This document shows, in pieces, positions 46,168 to 57,294 of a stretch of DNA of 64,000 bases. The notes under the pieces are model-generated. The model had not been told where the DNA came from. It did no database searches and saw only the letters and a program-made list of their open reading frames with translations. The position numbers and the translations under genes were made by a program. Source of the stretch: Opitutaceae bacterium TAV5 (GTDB lineage: Bacteria; Verrucomicrobiota; Verrucomicrobiia; Opitutales; Opitutaceae); the NCBI GenBank assembly GCA_000242935.3, contig CP007053.1:5689001-5753000 (forward strand), in the 5' to 3' direction. Each line of letters opens with the position of its first letter. Positions within the stretch are counted from its first letter, which is position 1.

Positions 46168-47031
46168 ATGCATATCAAATCGTATACCAGAAATCTGTTT
46201 GCCGCCCCCGCTGTCGTGGCCCTTGCCGCATTACTTGCGATCTCTGCCGCCCGCGCCATTGTCATCGATTTTGAAGCCGGTTCCGGTTACTCAACCACAG
46301 GAGGCGCCAGCGATGACGGCCGACTGGTTGGCCAGCCCTCCGGATCGGGACAAACAACCTGGACAAGTGCGGCCGCAGGTAACGCGCTGATTATTGTCGA
46401 AAACGGAGCCAATGGACAGGTGCTTCAGACAACCCAATCCGGTTCCGGCGGCAGCTCCTATGTTTTCGCATCATCTTCGGCTGACCTCGGTGGTGATTTT
46501 AACAGTACGAAATCCATCCTGTCCTTCGGTTTCACGTACCGGCTGGATGACACTCCTCGCGCAAATCTTGCACTCCTTCGTTTCGGTATCGGGACGGCCA
46601 GCGGCCCTGTGATTCAGGTCGAGATAATGTCCAATGGAAGGGTCAATTACGGGAGCGGAACCACCTATACCATTGCCGCGAAGGATTCACTCGGGGCTAC
46701 TTTCCTCGCATTGGAAGGCGCTTGGGTAACGATTTCCGGAGAAGTCAATTTTTCAACGAACACCTATACGCTGACAGTCAACGGCGTGCAGCAACTCAAC
46801 TCTGTCGGAGGCAGCGCATTTGATTTCCGGGCCAATGCGACTGATGCAAGCCGCGGAGCCGGCATACTCCTGACCGCGCGTGAACAAGCCAACGAGAACT
46901 GGATTCCGGTGTCCCTGGACAGCATAAGTCTCTCCCTGATTGCCATTCCCGAACCATCGTCTGCGGGGATGGCCCTTACGCTGGTGGTGCTGGCGGCAGC
47001 GGTGCTCGCCCGGGTAAATTTCAGAAAATGA
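46168..47031 (+). CDS. PEP-CTERM sorting-domain protein
   Basis: A 287-residue secreted protein. A signal peptide (about residues 1-28, ending ISAARA) is followed by a beta-rich, Ser/Gly/Thr-rich domain with a lectin-like feel (ATDASRGAGILLTAREQ). The C-terminus has the PEP-CTERM pattern: the IPEPSSAG motif, a hydrophobic helix and a basic end (ARVNFRK). Such proteins are handled by exosortase and anchored or released at the cell surface. It sits between the LacI regulator and the pseudopilin. It may bind the target polysaccharide, but this is inference. Confidence 0.88.
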   Translation: MHIKSYTRNLFAAPAVVALAALLAISAARAIVIDFEAGSGYSTTGGASDDGRLVGQPSGSGQTTWTSAAAGNALIIVENGANGQVLQTTQSGSGGSSYVFASSSADLGGDFNSTKSILSFGFTYRLDDTPRANLALLRFGIGTASGPVIQVEIMSNGRVNYGSGTTYTIAAKDSLGATFLALEGAWVTISGEVNFSTNTYTLTVNGVQQLNSVGGSAFDFRANATDASRGAGILLTAREQANENWIPVSLDSISLSLIAIPEPSSAGMALTLVVLAAAVLARVNFRK

Positions 47032-47184
47032 TTTCCGAATAAAAGATGATACAGGTATGGTGACCATGCCGGTGCCAGTCCGGGAGTGTTTCGCCCCGGG
47101 ATCGACACAGGGCACACGACGCGACCGCCGGTCAGTCAGCCGGTCACCAGTTCCTGCAACGTTTAACCTCAACCCTGTTCTGTC

Positions 47185-47928
47185 ATGCCCCGAAAATACG
47201 TTCCCTCCCGGAGTGAGCGGAAAGGATTCACCCTCATCGAGCTGATTGTCGTTGTGACCATTATCGGCATCCTTTCGGCAATCGTTCTGGTCTCGATTCG
47301 CGGAGCCCTGGCGACTGCGAGGAAAAGCCGGTGCCTGTCGAACATGCGTCAGATCGGCGTGGCTGTTCACCAATACATAGCCGATAACAAAGGGCGGTTG
47401 CCCTACGGCTATTGGACGGGTCATTCACCTTGGGACAAACTGATCGCCCCTTACATGAACATCACTGACCCGGATGGCGGGAAGGCCGCCGCAGTGCTGG
47501 CGTGTCCCAATGATCATTTGCCACCGATTTCACCTGCTACCCGGGTTCGCCGCACTTATTCTTTGGTACGAGCTAACAACTCGGGTATCAAAGGCGTCAT
47601 TGACACCTCCAGCAACTCCACCCAGTCGCCGCGCATCTTCAGGATAACCGAAGTGGATTCGCCTGGCCGTCTGCTGCTTGCTGCGGAACTCAGTCACGCC
47701 AGCGCTACCGGAGACGGTTCCGACAGCTATTTCGGTGGTTCCGCCGCCAGCGTGATCGACCGGCCCAGAACGCAACTCGATGCCGGAGTCGGATCACGCC
47801 TTCACGACGGACGCTTCAGTTACCTGTTCGTTGACGGGCATGTGAAATCATATCGCCCGGAAGAAACAATCGGTGGTGGCACTCTCGACATTCCCAAGGG
47901 GATGTGGAGCCGATTCCACGAAAATTGA
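47185..47928 (+). CDS. pseudopilin-type protein (prepilin methylation domain, H-X9-DG type)
   Basis: A leader of 12 residues ends in RKG|FTLIELIVVVTIIGILSAI, the prepilin peptidase site and hydrophobic helix with Glu+5. The C-terminal LHDGRFSYLFVDGHVKSY is the H-X9-DG motif characteristic of large pseudopilin-like families in Verrucomicrobia and Planctomycetes. It lies directly before the toroid protein gene (10 bases between stop and start), so the two are probably co-expressed. The role (surface display or secretion of degradative enzymes) is inference. Length is 247 residues. Confidence 0.9.
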   Translation: MPRKYVPSRSERKGFTLIELIVVVTIIGILSAIVLVSIRGALATARKSRCLSNMRQIGVAVHQYIADNKGRLPYGYWTGHSPWDKLIAPYMNITDPDGGKAAAVLACPNDHLPPISPATRVRRTYSLVRANNSGIKGVIDTSSNSTQSPRIFRITEVDSPGRLLLAAELSHASATGDGSDSYFGGSAASVIDRPRTQLDAGVGSRLHDGRFSYLFVDGHVKSYRPEETIGGGTLDIPKGMWSRFHEN

Positions 47929-47938
47929 TGGAGTAGTT

Positions 47939-50236
47939 ATGCGAAAAATGACCCGACTGCTGATGTTATCGTGCCTCTCCGGCACAAGCCTTTCCCTTCT
48001 GCCTTTTACACATGCCTCGACCAGCGCCACTGCCAACTCCTTCCCTGTTGTTTCGATGAAGGAGTTTTGGACCAACGGAGTGAAAGAGGGTGACAACTAT
48101 TGGCAGGGCGATCACTGGAAAACCGACAACGGCGTCCATGCCAGCACGCAGATGTACATGACAACTGCATATACGGTTGCCACGGGTGACAAGAGCCGCA
48201 TGGACCATGTGTATTCACATTATCGTTACATCTTGCCGGACTGGAACGAGGAGGCCGGATGTTTCTGGAATCCCGGAAGCTACATGACGCAAGCGTGCAT
48301 CGCGTTGACTTTTGCGCTCACGCTCGAAGAGGGGCGGGCTGTGCTGGAACCAGCGGTAGCGACAGACATGGAAGCGAAGTTGCGCCGTCTGTGTGTCGGT
48401 CTGAGCCGCAGCGGAACGAGCCTGGTGAAGGACGACGACTTGCGAGCCTGCAACCAGGACGCCGTCGCCGCCGCGGCGCTTTCACTGGCAGGCGAATTGC
48501 TGGACAATCCCGAAATCAGGGGATGGGGGCATCTCAAGCTGCTCCAGATCCTGAATGCCAGTTCCGGACCATTCTGGACCGAGGGCGGGGTGGACATCAG
48601 CTACCAGGGAGTGGGCGAGTCGTCTTTCGCAATGGCGGCGGATTTGCAGTGGGATAATCTGAGTGCCGGTCAAAAACGACGTGTGATGGATTTGTTGATG
48701 CGTCCTCTGGCAACCCAGGGACTGAACCTTGAGGCGATGCGCTCGGAGAGCAATCTGTCCATGCTGTCGCGGCCGGTAGCGTCGCGGGCGAGTTCGATGA
48801 CAGGAAGGGTGGGCGATCCGTATCTGGCGTGGGGTGTGCGCCAGACTTTTGAAGATGTGCGAGGCATGAAGAGCCGGTTCTGGTTGTTCGATACGCCGAC
48901 CATGACTTTTTACCGGGGCGTGAAACGCAACGCCGGGCTTCTGGAAAACATGCCGCTGGAGGCGGTGCCGCCGGGCTGGGGAGGACAGGCAGAGTTGACC
49001 ATGCACCGGAGCGAGTTCCAATGGGCCGCATCCACGGACGAAAAAACATTTATCACAAGCGAGAATACGCTGGTCGCGATGTTCGCTGACATCAGCCGAC
49101 AGCATCCGGATTACCCGAAAAAAAAGCGTAATCTCGCGGTCGCTCCGAAGCAGTTCAATGCGGGTGGCCTGCGTTACATCGGGAAAGGGGGGCGCGTGTT
49201 CGTGTGGGCCGATGCCGAATACGGTTTCCCGCGTGTATGGCAGGGCGGGGAGGACGATGCAGACAACGTCAACGGTGCTCCGCTGCGTTTGCTGACGGAA
49301 ATGCAGGCCGGGTATTTCGGCAGCCAATACCATTTGTCGCAATCGGTTCGTCCCTCCGACGGGGAAAACCGGGCACTCGTGACGCAGCGGTTCGCCGTGC
49401 TCGGGGATATGGTGCTTTTGATATTGGAGGCGGACGGGGAGCTCTCGCGGATAACGTCTCCGCGTTATGCACTGACCGTTCCTGTTAAAAATGCGGTTTC
49501 GACGGATGGGCCGATGCTTGCTTGGGACGATGGCACGCTGATCAACGGAAACGATGTGCGCCGTCAGGCGCTGATCGCTGCGGACGGAGGGATGCTGCGC
49601 CTCGTGGCTGCCAATCGAAAGGCTTACTTGGCCAACGAACGAATGAGGATATGGGTTGATGGAGGGCAACGCCATGCTTCTCCCACGATGCCGCTTTCCC
49701 AAGCGGAAATCCCGCTCGTGGCTGGTGGACGGCGCTGGGCGCTGCTTTGTTGCGATGGCGACGCGGTTCGCTGGGAAAAACTGCAAAAGAGCATTTTGCT
49801 GGAGCAGGACGATGCGGGTGGCGTATTGCAGTTCCGGGATGGCGAGCGGGATTATGTGGTCGTGCTCGACAGAAAGGAATCCGGAAAATCCGCCGTCCGG
49901 CGAGTCGGGGTTGGCGCCAACCAAGTTGGTTTCGTTGGAGCAACTCCGGGTCGAATTCATTGTGCAGTGATTGAAAAAGGAGCATTGGTCGGCGCGATGT
50001 TTCAGGGGACTGAAATCTCGTGGAATGGTCAGACCATCGCACGAGCGGCAGCGGCGAAAGCGATTGCGATTTCACTGTTGAAGCGGCCAACCGGCTGGTT
50101 TGTCAGCGTCGAAGATGGTCCGGCTATGGTCGATCCGGCCGGGCTTCGCTCGGGCGTGACGGGAACCGGTCTTTTGGACGGTTCACAGCTGAATCTGAAA
50201 AACGCCTTGGATAATGACCGCGTCTGGATCCCTTGA
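47939..50236 (+). CDS. secreted (alpha/alpha)-toroid protein, polysaccharide-lyase-like
   Basis: A signal peptide (about residues 1-27, ending THASTSA) precedes a large protein of 765 residues. The N-terminal ~330 residues are helical and Trp/Tyr-rich, with YWQGDHWKTDNGVHASTQMY and GVDISYQGVGESSFAMA, resembling the toroid of PL8/heparinase-type lyases. The C-terminal ~400 residues look beta-rich (PLRLLTEMQAGYFGSQYH), the usual super-beta-sandwich. A catalytic Asn/His/Tyr set is likely in the toroid but cannot be mapped without alignment. The ATG giving MRKMTRLLML is chosen over an in-frame start within the pilin gene. It does not match a family I can name. Confidence 0.8.
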   Translation: MRKMTRLLMLSCLSGTSLSLLPFTHASTSATANSFPVVSMKEFWTNGVKEGDNYWQGDHWKTDNGVHASTQMYMTTAYTVATGDKSRMDHVYSHYRYILPDWNEEAGCFWNPGSYMTQACIALTFALTLEEGRAVLEPAVATDMEAKLRRLCVGLSRSGTSLVKDDDLRACNQDAVAAAALSLAGELLDNPEIRGWGHLKLLQILNASSGPFWTEGGVDISYQGVGESSFAMAADLQWDNLSAGQKRRVMDLLMRPLATQGLNLEAMRSESNLSMLSRPVASRASSMTGRVGDPYLAWGVRQTFEDVRGMKSRFWLFDTPTMTFYRGVKRNAGLLENMPLEAVPPGWGGQAELTMHRSEFQWAASTDEKTFITSENTLVAMFADISRQHPDYPKKKRNLAVAPKQFNAGGLRYIGKGGRVFVWADAEYGFPRVWQGGEDDADNVNGAPLRLLTEMQAGYFGSQYHLSQSVRPSDGENRALVTQRFAVLGDMVLLILEADGELSRITSPRYALTVPVKNAVSTDGPMLAWDDGTLINGNDVRRQALIAADGGMLRLVAANRKAYLANERMRIWVDGGQRHASPTMPLSQAEIPLVAGGRRWALLCCDGDAVRWEKLQKSILLEQDDAGGVLQFRDGERDYVVVLDRKESGKSAVRRVGVGANQVGFVGATPGRIHCAVIEKGALVGAMFQGTEISWNGQTIARAAAAKAIAISLLKRPTGWFVSVEDGPAMVDPAGLRSGVTGTGLLDGSQLNLKNALDNDRVWIP

Positions 50237-50284
50237 TCGTACGCAAGCGAAAGGGCTGCAGGATTTGTTTTCCTGAATTTAGAT

Positions 50285-51403
50285 ATGCAATTGTTCCAGT
50301 TCGAACCGATCAGGGCAGAAAATGGCTTCCGCATGGAAGACTATTGGGTGTGGGATCCGTCGGTGATTCGTGGTCCGGATGGCCGCTGGCACATGTTTGC
50401 CTCGCGCTGGCCAAAGTGGCTGCCCTTTCATCCGGGATGGCTGGTGCGCTCGGAGGTGGTCAGAGCGGAAGCGGCCAAGCCGGAGGGACCTTACACGTTC
50501 AAACAAGTGGTGCTGGCTGCACGTGGCCCGGAATACTGGGATGGTTGCACAACGCACAATCCGACGATCCGGTTTTTCGAGGGACGTTATTTTTTGTTCT
50601 ATATGGGCAGCACGCATCCGCTGAAGGACGTGCGGTCCGAAGAAGGCGAACGCACCTTGTCGATCGAAGACCCGCGTGTGATCGTTGCCCGTTCGATGAA
50701 GCGGATTGGTGTCGCATGGGCGGACAACCTTGAGGGTCCATGGCATCGGCAGGATGCGCCGCTTCTGCCAACCCGGCCGGGAACGTTTTACAGCTTTCTC
50801 ACCTCCAACCCGGCTCCCTGGATTCACGAGAGTGGACAGGTGACAATGTTGTTCAAGGCACGTGCTTGGGAGGGGCACACTAACGGGCGCATGAGCATCG
50901 GTGTTGCTACCGCTCCCGGGCCACTTGGTCCGTATTCGGTTATCGGTGACAAACCGGTTTTTGATGGCGGAAGTTCACGGGAAATCGAGGATCCGTTTTT
51001 ATGGCAGGATGCTTCGGACGGCAGTGGGTTCAGGATGGTCGCCAAGGATATGCACGGGACATGGTCCGCCAATGGAGTGAAGGGAGGCGGCGCTTATATG
51101 TGTTCGAAAGACGCGCTTCACTGGATGCCCGGCATGCCACGAGTTGCCTGGAGATTGGAAATCCCGTTGGCGATTTCTGGCAAGAAGGCGAGCGAGAGCG
51201 TGCAAATGACAAAAATGGGAAACATCGAGCGTCCTTTTTTGCTGATGGACCACAACAACGGGACCCGCATCACACACCTCTGCGCAGCCGTTTCGAATGG
51301 TCACGACGGTTGGGCCGGAGCGACGGCAACCTGGAATGTTATCATCCCTGTTCGCATTGCAGATGGCTCCGGCCTTGCCCGGCGGACTCGCACGCCGAAT
51401 TGA
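50285..51403 (+). CDS. five-bladed beta-propeller glycosidase-like protein (GH43/GH117-like)
   Basis: A 372-residue protein without a clear signal peptide. Its features fit the beta-propeller clan: MEDYWVWDPSVIRGPDGRW offers the catalytic base Asp in blade one, HNPTIRFFEGRYFLFYMG blade two, and REIEDPFLWQD the catalytic acid region. Relatives remove arabinose, xylose or anhydrogalactose side chains. It lies 48 bases after the toroid protein gene, so both are probably one unit for degrading a surface or host polysaccharide. Family subdivision is uncertain. Confidence 0.78.
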   Translation: MQLFQFEPIRAENGFRMEDYWVWDPSVIRGPDGRWHMFASRWPKWLPFHPGWLVRSEVVRAEAAKPEGPYTFKQVVLAARGPEYWDGCTTHNPTIRFFEGRYFLFYMGSTHPLKDVRSEEGERTLSIEDPRVIVARSMKRIGVAWADNLEGPWHRQDAPLLPTRPGTFYSFLTSNPAPWIHESGQVTMLFKARAWEGHTNGRMSIGVATAPGPLGPYSVIGDKPVFDGGSSREIEDPFLWQDASDGSGFRMVAKDMHGTWSANGVKGGGAYMCSKDALHWMPGMPRVAWRLEIPLAISGKKASESVQMTKMGNIERPFLLMDHNNGTRITHLCAAVSNGHDGWAGATATWNVIIPVRIADGSGLARRTRTPN

Positions 51404-51494
51404 AGCAAACGGGCCGTTTCTCTGCGGAGCCAAAAAACGATCCGATTTTCCGATCCCGTTTTATTCGAAATTGTTCGAATCCTGCAAAAGTGCC

Positions 51495-51755
51495 TCAGTC
51501 CTTCACGAACTCGATGAGCATGACGTGAACAATCCGGGCGCCATGATCCACCCAGTAGGTGATGATGATGTTTTCACGCACAACCACGGGATAGGTCCGT
51601 CCTTCGGAGGAAGATTCCTTCAGGTCGGCCTCTGCAAACGGGTTTCCCGCCAGTTGCTCGATCGCATCCATTGTCATGCGGCGCCAGCGCGTCGATGCTC
51701 CAAGCAACGAACGAATGGCCTTCGAGGACAGGCTGAAATCGTAACCGGGTGGCAT
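51495..51755 (-). CDS. RelE/ParE-type toxin
   Basis: An 86-residue protein with the layout of the ParE/RelE fold: an N-terminal helix pair (SSKAIRSLLGASTRWRRMTM) and the strands RTYPVVVRENIIITYWVDHG and RIVHVMLIEFVKD. Such toxins cleave mRNA on the ribosome or inhibit gyrase. Its ATG overlaps the last base of the antitoxin stop codon, the usual coupling of antitoxin-first pairs. No mobile element adjoins. Assignment rests on size, fold pattern and pairing. Confidence 0.75.
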   Translation of the reverse strand: MPPGYDFSLSSKAIRSLLGASTRWRRMTMDAIEQLAGNPFAEADLKESSSEGRTYPVVVRENIIITYWVDHGARIVHVMLIEFVKD

Positions 51756-51967
51756 CAGGCTCCTGATTTCTCGAGTGAGGAGACCAGATTGCGCACCTCA
51801 TCAAGGCTCATCTTGTGACCCTGCTCCATGTCGTGCCAGATCGCGTCGAGTTCTGCGAGCCGGGACGGGGTATTGTGCTGCGACAAAGCCTTGAACCACG
51901 CGGCCAGATGCAAGGTTTCCGATGGGGTCAAGTGTTGGCTTTCTGCTTTGATTTCAGCAACGGACAT
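51755..51967 (-). CDS. antitoxin of a ParE-type pair
   Basis: A 70-residue acidic/helical protein beginning MSVAEIKAESQHLTPSETL, with a basic HTH-free N-terminus and a C-terminal helix (MSLDEVRNLVSSLEKSGA) suited to wrapping a toxin. It resembles small DUF/addiction-module antitoxins. It lies immediately upstream of, and overlaps by one base, the toxin gene on the minus strand. A longer in-frame extension upstream is not supported by resemblance. Confidence 0.7.
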   Translation of the reverse strand: MSVAEIKAESQHLTPSETLHLAAWFKALSQHNTPSRLAELDAIWHDMEQGHKMSLDEVRNLVSSLEKSGA

Positions 51968-52112
51968 GATTCTCAATATGGAGATCTTTTGGCTTCTTTC
52001 AAGCAGGGGCTTTGCCACCGGAGAGGAGTATGTGCGTACGCCGATGCGCGAACACACGTGGCATGCAGGCTTGCCAGTGCGGGAGCGGAGTCGCAGAAAA
52101 CACGGTTTCATT

Positions 52113-52135
52113 CGGTTGTTAACCGTTATTAACCG
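52113..52135. promoter_or_regulatory. overlapping dyads in the purH leader
   Basis: CGGTTGTTAACCGTTATTAACCG, a 23-base stretch seen as CGGTT-GTTAACCG and repeated TTAACCG, lies 12 bases before the purH ATG. It could be an operator or a weak RNA hairpin. It is reported as a structure, without a named factor. Confidence 0.4.
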
Positions 52136-52147
52136 TAAAAACTATCC

Positions 52148-53743
52148 ATGCAAAAGCTGGCCCTTCTCTCGGTGAGTGACAAACGCGGTCTGGCGGACTT
52201 CGCCACCGCTCTCGTAAAACAGCACGGCTACAAGCTGCTCTCGACCGGCGGCACCGCAAAGCTCCTCGCAGAGAAGGGGTTGCCCGTTACCGAAGTCAGC
52301 CAGCACACCGGCTTTCCTGAAATGATGGAGGGTCGCGTCAAGACCCTGCATCCCAAAATCCACGGCGGGCTCCTCTGCCGTCGCGACAAGGCCGATCACC
52401 TCGCCGCCGCCAGCCAGCACGGCATCGACCTGATCGACCTCGTCGTCGTGAACCTTTATCCGTTCGAGCAGACCGTGGCGAAGCCGCACGTCGAGTTCGA
52501 GGAAGCCATCGAAAACATCGACATCGGCGGCCCCTCCATGCTGCGCAGCGCGGCGAAAAACCACGAGAGCGTCACCGTGGTGTGTGATCCCGATGATTAC
52601 ACGGGCGTGCTCGCTGCGTTTTCCGCTGCGGACAAGGGCGACGCTACCGGACAGACCGCGCTTGCCGCGCTTCGCCGCAAGCTCGCCCTGAAAGTTTTCC
52701 AGCGCACCGGCAGCTACGACACGGCCATCGCCGCATACCTCGAAAAACAACTCGCCGCGGCCGAAGCCGAGGCGGCGGACGCGCCCGACCTCGCCGCGCT
52801 CGGCGGGTTCCCGGAACAGTTTTCGCTCAGCTACAAAAAAGCACAGTCGCTCCGCTACGGCGAAAACCCGCACCAGCAGGCCGCGCTCTATGGCACGTTC
52901 CACGACCATTTCCAGCAACTCCAGGGCAAGGAGCTTTCGTATAACAACATCCTGGACATCACCTCGGCGACGTACCTGATCGGCGAATTCGAAAAGCCGA
53001 CCGTCGCGATCCTGAAGCACACCAACCCGTGTGGCGTGGCCAGCGCGGATACGTTGCTCGAGGCGTGGCACGCCGCCTTCGAGACCGACAAGCAGGCGCC
53101 CTTCGGCGGCATCATCGTGGTCAACCGCACGCTCGACACCGATGTGGCCGAGCAGATCAAGGACATCTTTACGGAGGTCATCATCGCTCCGCGGTTCACG
53201 GATGCGGCGCTGGCGATCTTTGCCAAAAAGAAAAACCTGCGCCTGATGATTGCGAAGGAAGGACTCGGCGCCGATTCGCTCCAGGATGTGCGTTCCGTGG
53301 TCGGCGGCCTGCTCGTGCAGGATCGCAACATCAAGCTCGGCAACCCGGCCGACTTCAAGGTCGTCACGAAACGTCAGCCCACCGCCGAGGAATGGGCGAC
53401 GATGCTTTTCGGCTGGCGCGTGTGCAAGCACGTCAAGTCCAACGCCATCGTCTACTGTCGCGGCGAGCGCACGCTCGGCGTGGGTGCGGGCCAGATGGCG
53501 CGGGTGGACAGTTCGCGGATCGCGGTCTGGAAGGCCGGCGAGGCGAAGCTCGATCTGCACGGTTCCGTGGTGGTGAGCGAGGCGCTGTTCCCGTTTGCCG
53601 ACGGGCTCGTTGCGGCGGCCGATGCAGGCGCCACGGCGGCGATCCAGCCGGGCGGTTCGGTGCGCGACGAGGAAGTCATCAAGGCCGCCGACGAACGCGG
53701 CATGGCGATGGTGTTCACCGGCATCCGGCATTTCAAACACTGA
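52148..53743 (+). CDS. purH: bifunctional AICAR transformylase/IMP cyclohydrolase
   Basis: Performs the last two steps of de novo purine synthesis. The N-terminal MGS-like cyclohydrolase domain has [24 protein letters not shown] and [12 protein letters not shown], and the C-terminal transformylase domain has [30 protein letters not shown] and [14 protein letters not shown] with the active-site FTGIRHFKH at the end. Length (531 residues) is typical. A palindromic stretch lies in its leader and a hairpin repeat begins ten bases after its stop. Confidence 0.97.
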   Translation: MQKLALLSVSDKRGLADFATALVKQHGYKLLSTGGTAKLLAEKGLPVTEVSQHTGFPEMMEGRVKTLHPKIHGGLLCRRDKADHLAAASQHGIDLIDLVVVNLYPFEQTVAKPHVEFEEAIENIDIGGPSMLRSAAKNHESVTVVCDPDDYTGVLAAFSAADKGDATGQTALAALRRKLALKVFQRTGSYDTAIAAYLEKQLAAAEAEAADAPDLAALGGFPEQFSLSYKKAQSLRYGENPHQQAALYGTFHDHFQQLQGKELSYNNILDITSATYLIGEFEKPTVAILKHTNPCGVASADTLLEAWHAAFETDKQAPFGGIIVVNRTLDTDVAEQIKDIFTEVIIAPRFTDAALAIFAKKKNLRLMIAKEGLGADSLQDVRSVVGGLLVQDRNIKLGNPADFKVVTKRQPTAEEWATMLFGWRVCKHVKSNAIVYCRGERTLGVGAGQMARVDSSRIAVWKAGEAKLDLHGSVVVSEALFPFADGLVAAADAGATAAIQPGGSVRDEEVIKAADERGMAMVFTGIRHFKH

Positions 53744-53752
53744 GGGGATCGA

Positions 53753-53939
53753 CGGAGCGGCGGCATGGCAAGCTGTCGGCCTTCGGCCTCGGTACTTGCC
53801 GCTGTGACGAGGCGCGGCAGCGCCTCGCCCCGAAGACGGAAAACCGTGCGAAATCGCAGCCGCTTCGCCTGACGTACGGTTCTCCGTATCGCGAAAACTC
53901 CGTCCGGCCAATGCAGCGGCAGGAATGCCGCCGCTCCGG
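53753..53939. repeat. large hairpin repeat combining two sub-families, after purH
   Basis: Begins GGAGCGGCGGCATGGCAAGC (as at 42985) and ends with GCAGCGGCAGGAATGCCGCC followed by GCTCC. The right half is the reverse complement of the arrangement at 36716-36776. Internal dyads include GAGGCG/CGCCTC and GTACGGTTCTCCGTA. The outer arms pair over ten or more bases. It is a mosaic of modules, not a simple palindrome. Confidence 0.8.
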
Positions 53940-53970
53940 GCGCGACGCGGTTTTCGGAGCGTTTCACAAA

Positions 53971-54006
53971 AAACCCTTCCGGCCTCGAGTGCCGGAAGGG
54001 TTTTTT
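53971..54006. terminator. strong bidirectional terminator between purH and cysK
   Basis: AAACCCTTCCGGC and GCCGGAAGGGTTT form a 13-bp perfect stem with a seven-base loop (CTCGAGT), followed by a T-run and preceded by an A-run. It can serve both the + strand purH transcript and the minus-strand cysK, which ends 52 bases further. Confidence 0.92.
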
Positions 54007-54057
54007 GTTATGGCAGAGCAGATTCCCGAAGGTCGCTCGGGTGTCTTGCCGCCGCGC

Positions 54058-55044
54058 TCAGGCGTTGGCGGGAGCAGCGATCAGGGAGTCGATGTTGTCG
54101 CTCTCGACGTTGACGTCGGCAAACAGCCAGGAAGACAGGTAGCGCTCGGCGGCGGAAGGCACGATCACGACGATCTTCTTGCCCTTGTTTTCCGGGCGCT
54201 TGGCGAGCTGGAGCGCAGCCCAGATGGCGGCGCCGGACGAAATGCCGACCGGAATGCCGTCGAGCGTGCTCACCTGTTTGGAGATCGGTCCGGAGTCGTC
54301 TTCCTTCACCTGGATGATCTCGTCGATGATCTTCGTGTTGAGGACGGACGGGATGAAGCCGGCGCCGATGCCTTGCAGCTTGTGCGGGCCGGGGTTGCCG
54401 CCGGAAAGGACGGGCGAACCGGCCGGCTCGACGGCGACGAGTTTCACGCCGGGCTTGCGCTCCTTGAGCACTTCGCCCACGCCGGTGATGGTGCCGCCGG
54501 TGCCGATGCCGGAAACGACGATGTCCACCTCGCCGTCGGTGTCGCGCCAGATTTCCTCGGCGGTCGTCTTGCGATGGATGGCCGGGTTGTCGGGATTGGC
54601 GAATTGCTGGAGCACGACGCTGTTCGGGATTTGTTTGTTGAGCTCCTCGGCCTTGGCGATGGCACCCTTCATGCCCTTGGCGCCCTCGGTGAGAACGAGC
54701 TTGGCGCCGAGCACTTTCAGGAGCTTGCGGCGTTCGAGCGACATCGTCTCGGGCATCGTGAGGATGAGTTTCAGGCCCTTGGCGGCGGCGACGAAAGCCA
54801 GCGCGATGCCGGTGTTGCCGGAGGTGGGCTCGATGAGGACGGTGTCCTGGTTGATGCGACCGGATTTGAGGGCTTCGTCGATCATGGCGAAGCCGATGCG
54901 GTCTTTCACCGAGGACAGCGGGTTGAAAAACTCCAGCTTGAGGAGGATTTCGGCCCCGGCTCCGTGAGCGGCGGCGGTGCGGTTGAGGCGGACGAGCGGC
55001 GTGTTGCCGATGGTCTCGGTGATGTTGTTATAGATACGGGCCAT
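54058..55044 (-). CDS. cysK: cysteine synthase A
   Basis: A PLP enzyme that joins O-acetylserine and sulfide to give cysteine. The PLP lysine is in [16 protein letters not shown], the substrate loop is [13 protein letters not shown], and the phosphate loop [15 protein letters not shown]. The start giving [20 protein letters not shown] is typical. Length (328 residues) is slightly above the usual ~310 because of a C-terminal tail ([13 protein letters not shown]). It converges on purH across a strong terminator and repeat. Confidence 0.96.
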   Translation of the reverse strand: MARIYNNITETIGNTPLVRLNRTAAAHGAGAEILLKLEFFNPLSSVKDRIGFAMIDEALKSGRINQDTVLIEPTSGNTGIALAFVAAAKGLKLILTMPETMSLERRKLLKVLGAKLVLTEGAKGMKGAIAKAEELNKQIPNSVVLQQFANPDNPAIHRKTTAEEIWRDTDGEVDIVVSGIGTGGTITGVGEVLKERKPGVKLVAVEPAGSPVLSGGNPGPHKLQGIGAGFIPSVLNTKIIDEIIQVKEDDSGPISKQVSTLDGIPVGISSGAAIWAALQLAKRPENKGKKIVVIVPSAAERYLSSWLFADVNVESDNIDSLIAAPANA

Positions 55045-55124
55045 GTTCGGAATTTAGTTAGGTATGTTGGTGAACTTGCCAAGAATTGATGCAGGTGGAG
55101 GGCTTCTGGCAAATGGAAAATCAT

Positions 55125-55158
55125 GAAAAAAAGAGGGGCGACATCCGGCTCGCCCCTC
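55125..55158 (-). terminator. terminator of the acs gene
   Basis: GAGGGGCGA and TCGCCCCTC form a 9-bp stem; on the minus strand it is followed by eight T residues, 25 bases after the acs stop codon. It separates acs from cysK on the same strand. Confidence 0.88.
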
Positions 55159-55182
55159 CGGCCGGCCTGGCTTCCGGGTTCT

Positions 55183-57138
<1,956 letters not shown>

Positions 57139-57294
57139 GTAAGTGGTAGTCGTGAGGTTTAAGGTGTACTCGCCCGCAAGCGGGTGAGCGTTTTCCGGAG
57201 CGCAGGCCTTATCCCGAGCGATGTTTTCATCGTCAAGATCCGTAAGCATTCCGAATGATCGTTATCAGAAACACTTTTCACGTCCACGCAACCT

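Noticed and set aside
52142-53911. 589-codon minus-strand frame opposite purH
   Set aside because: Antisense shadow of purH; no ribosome-binding site or motif.
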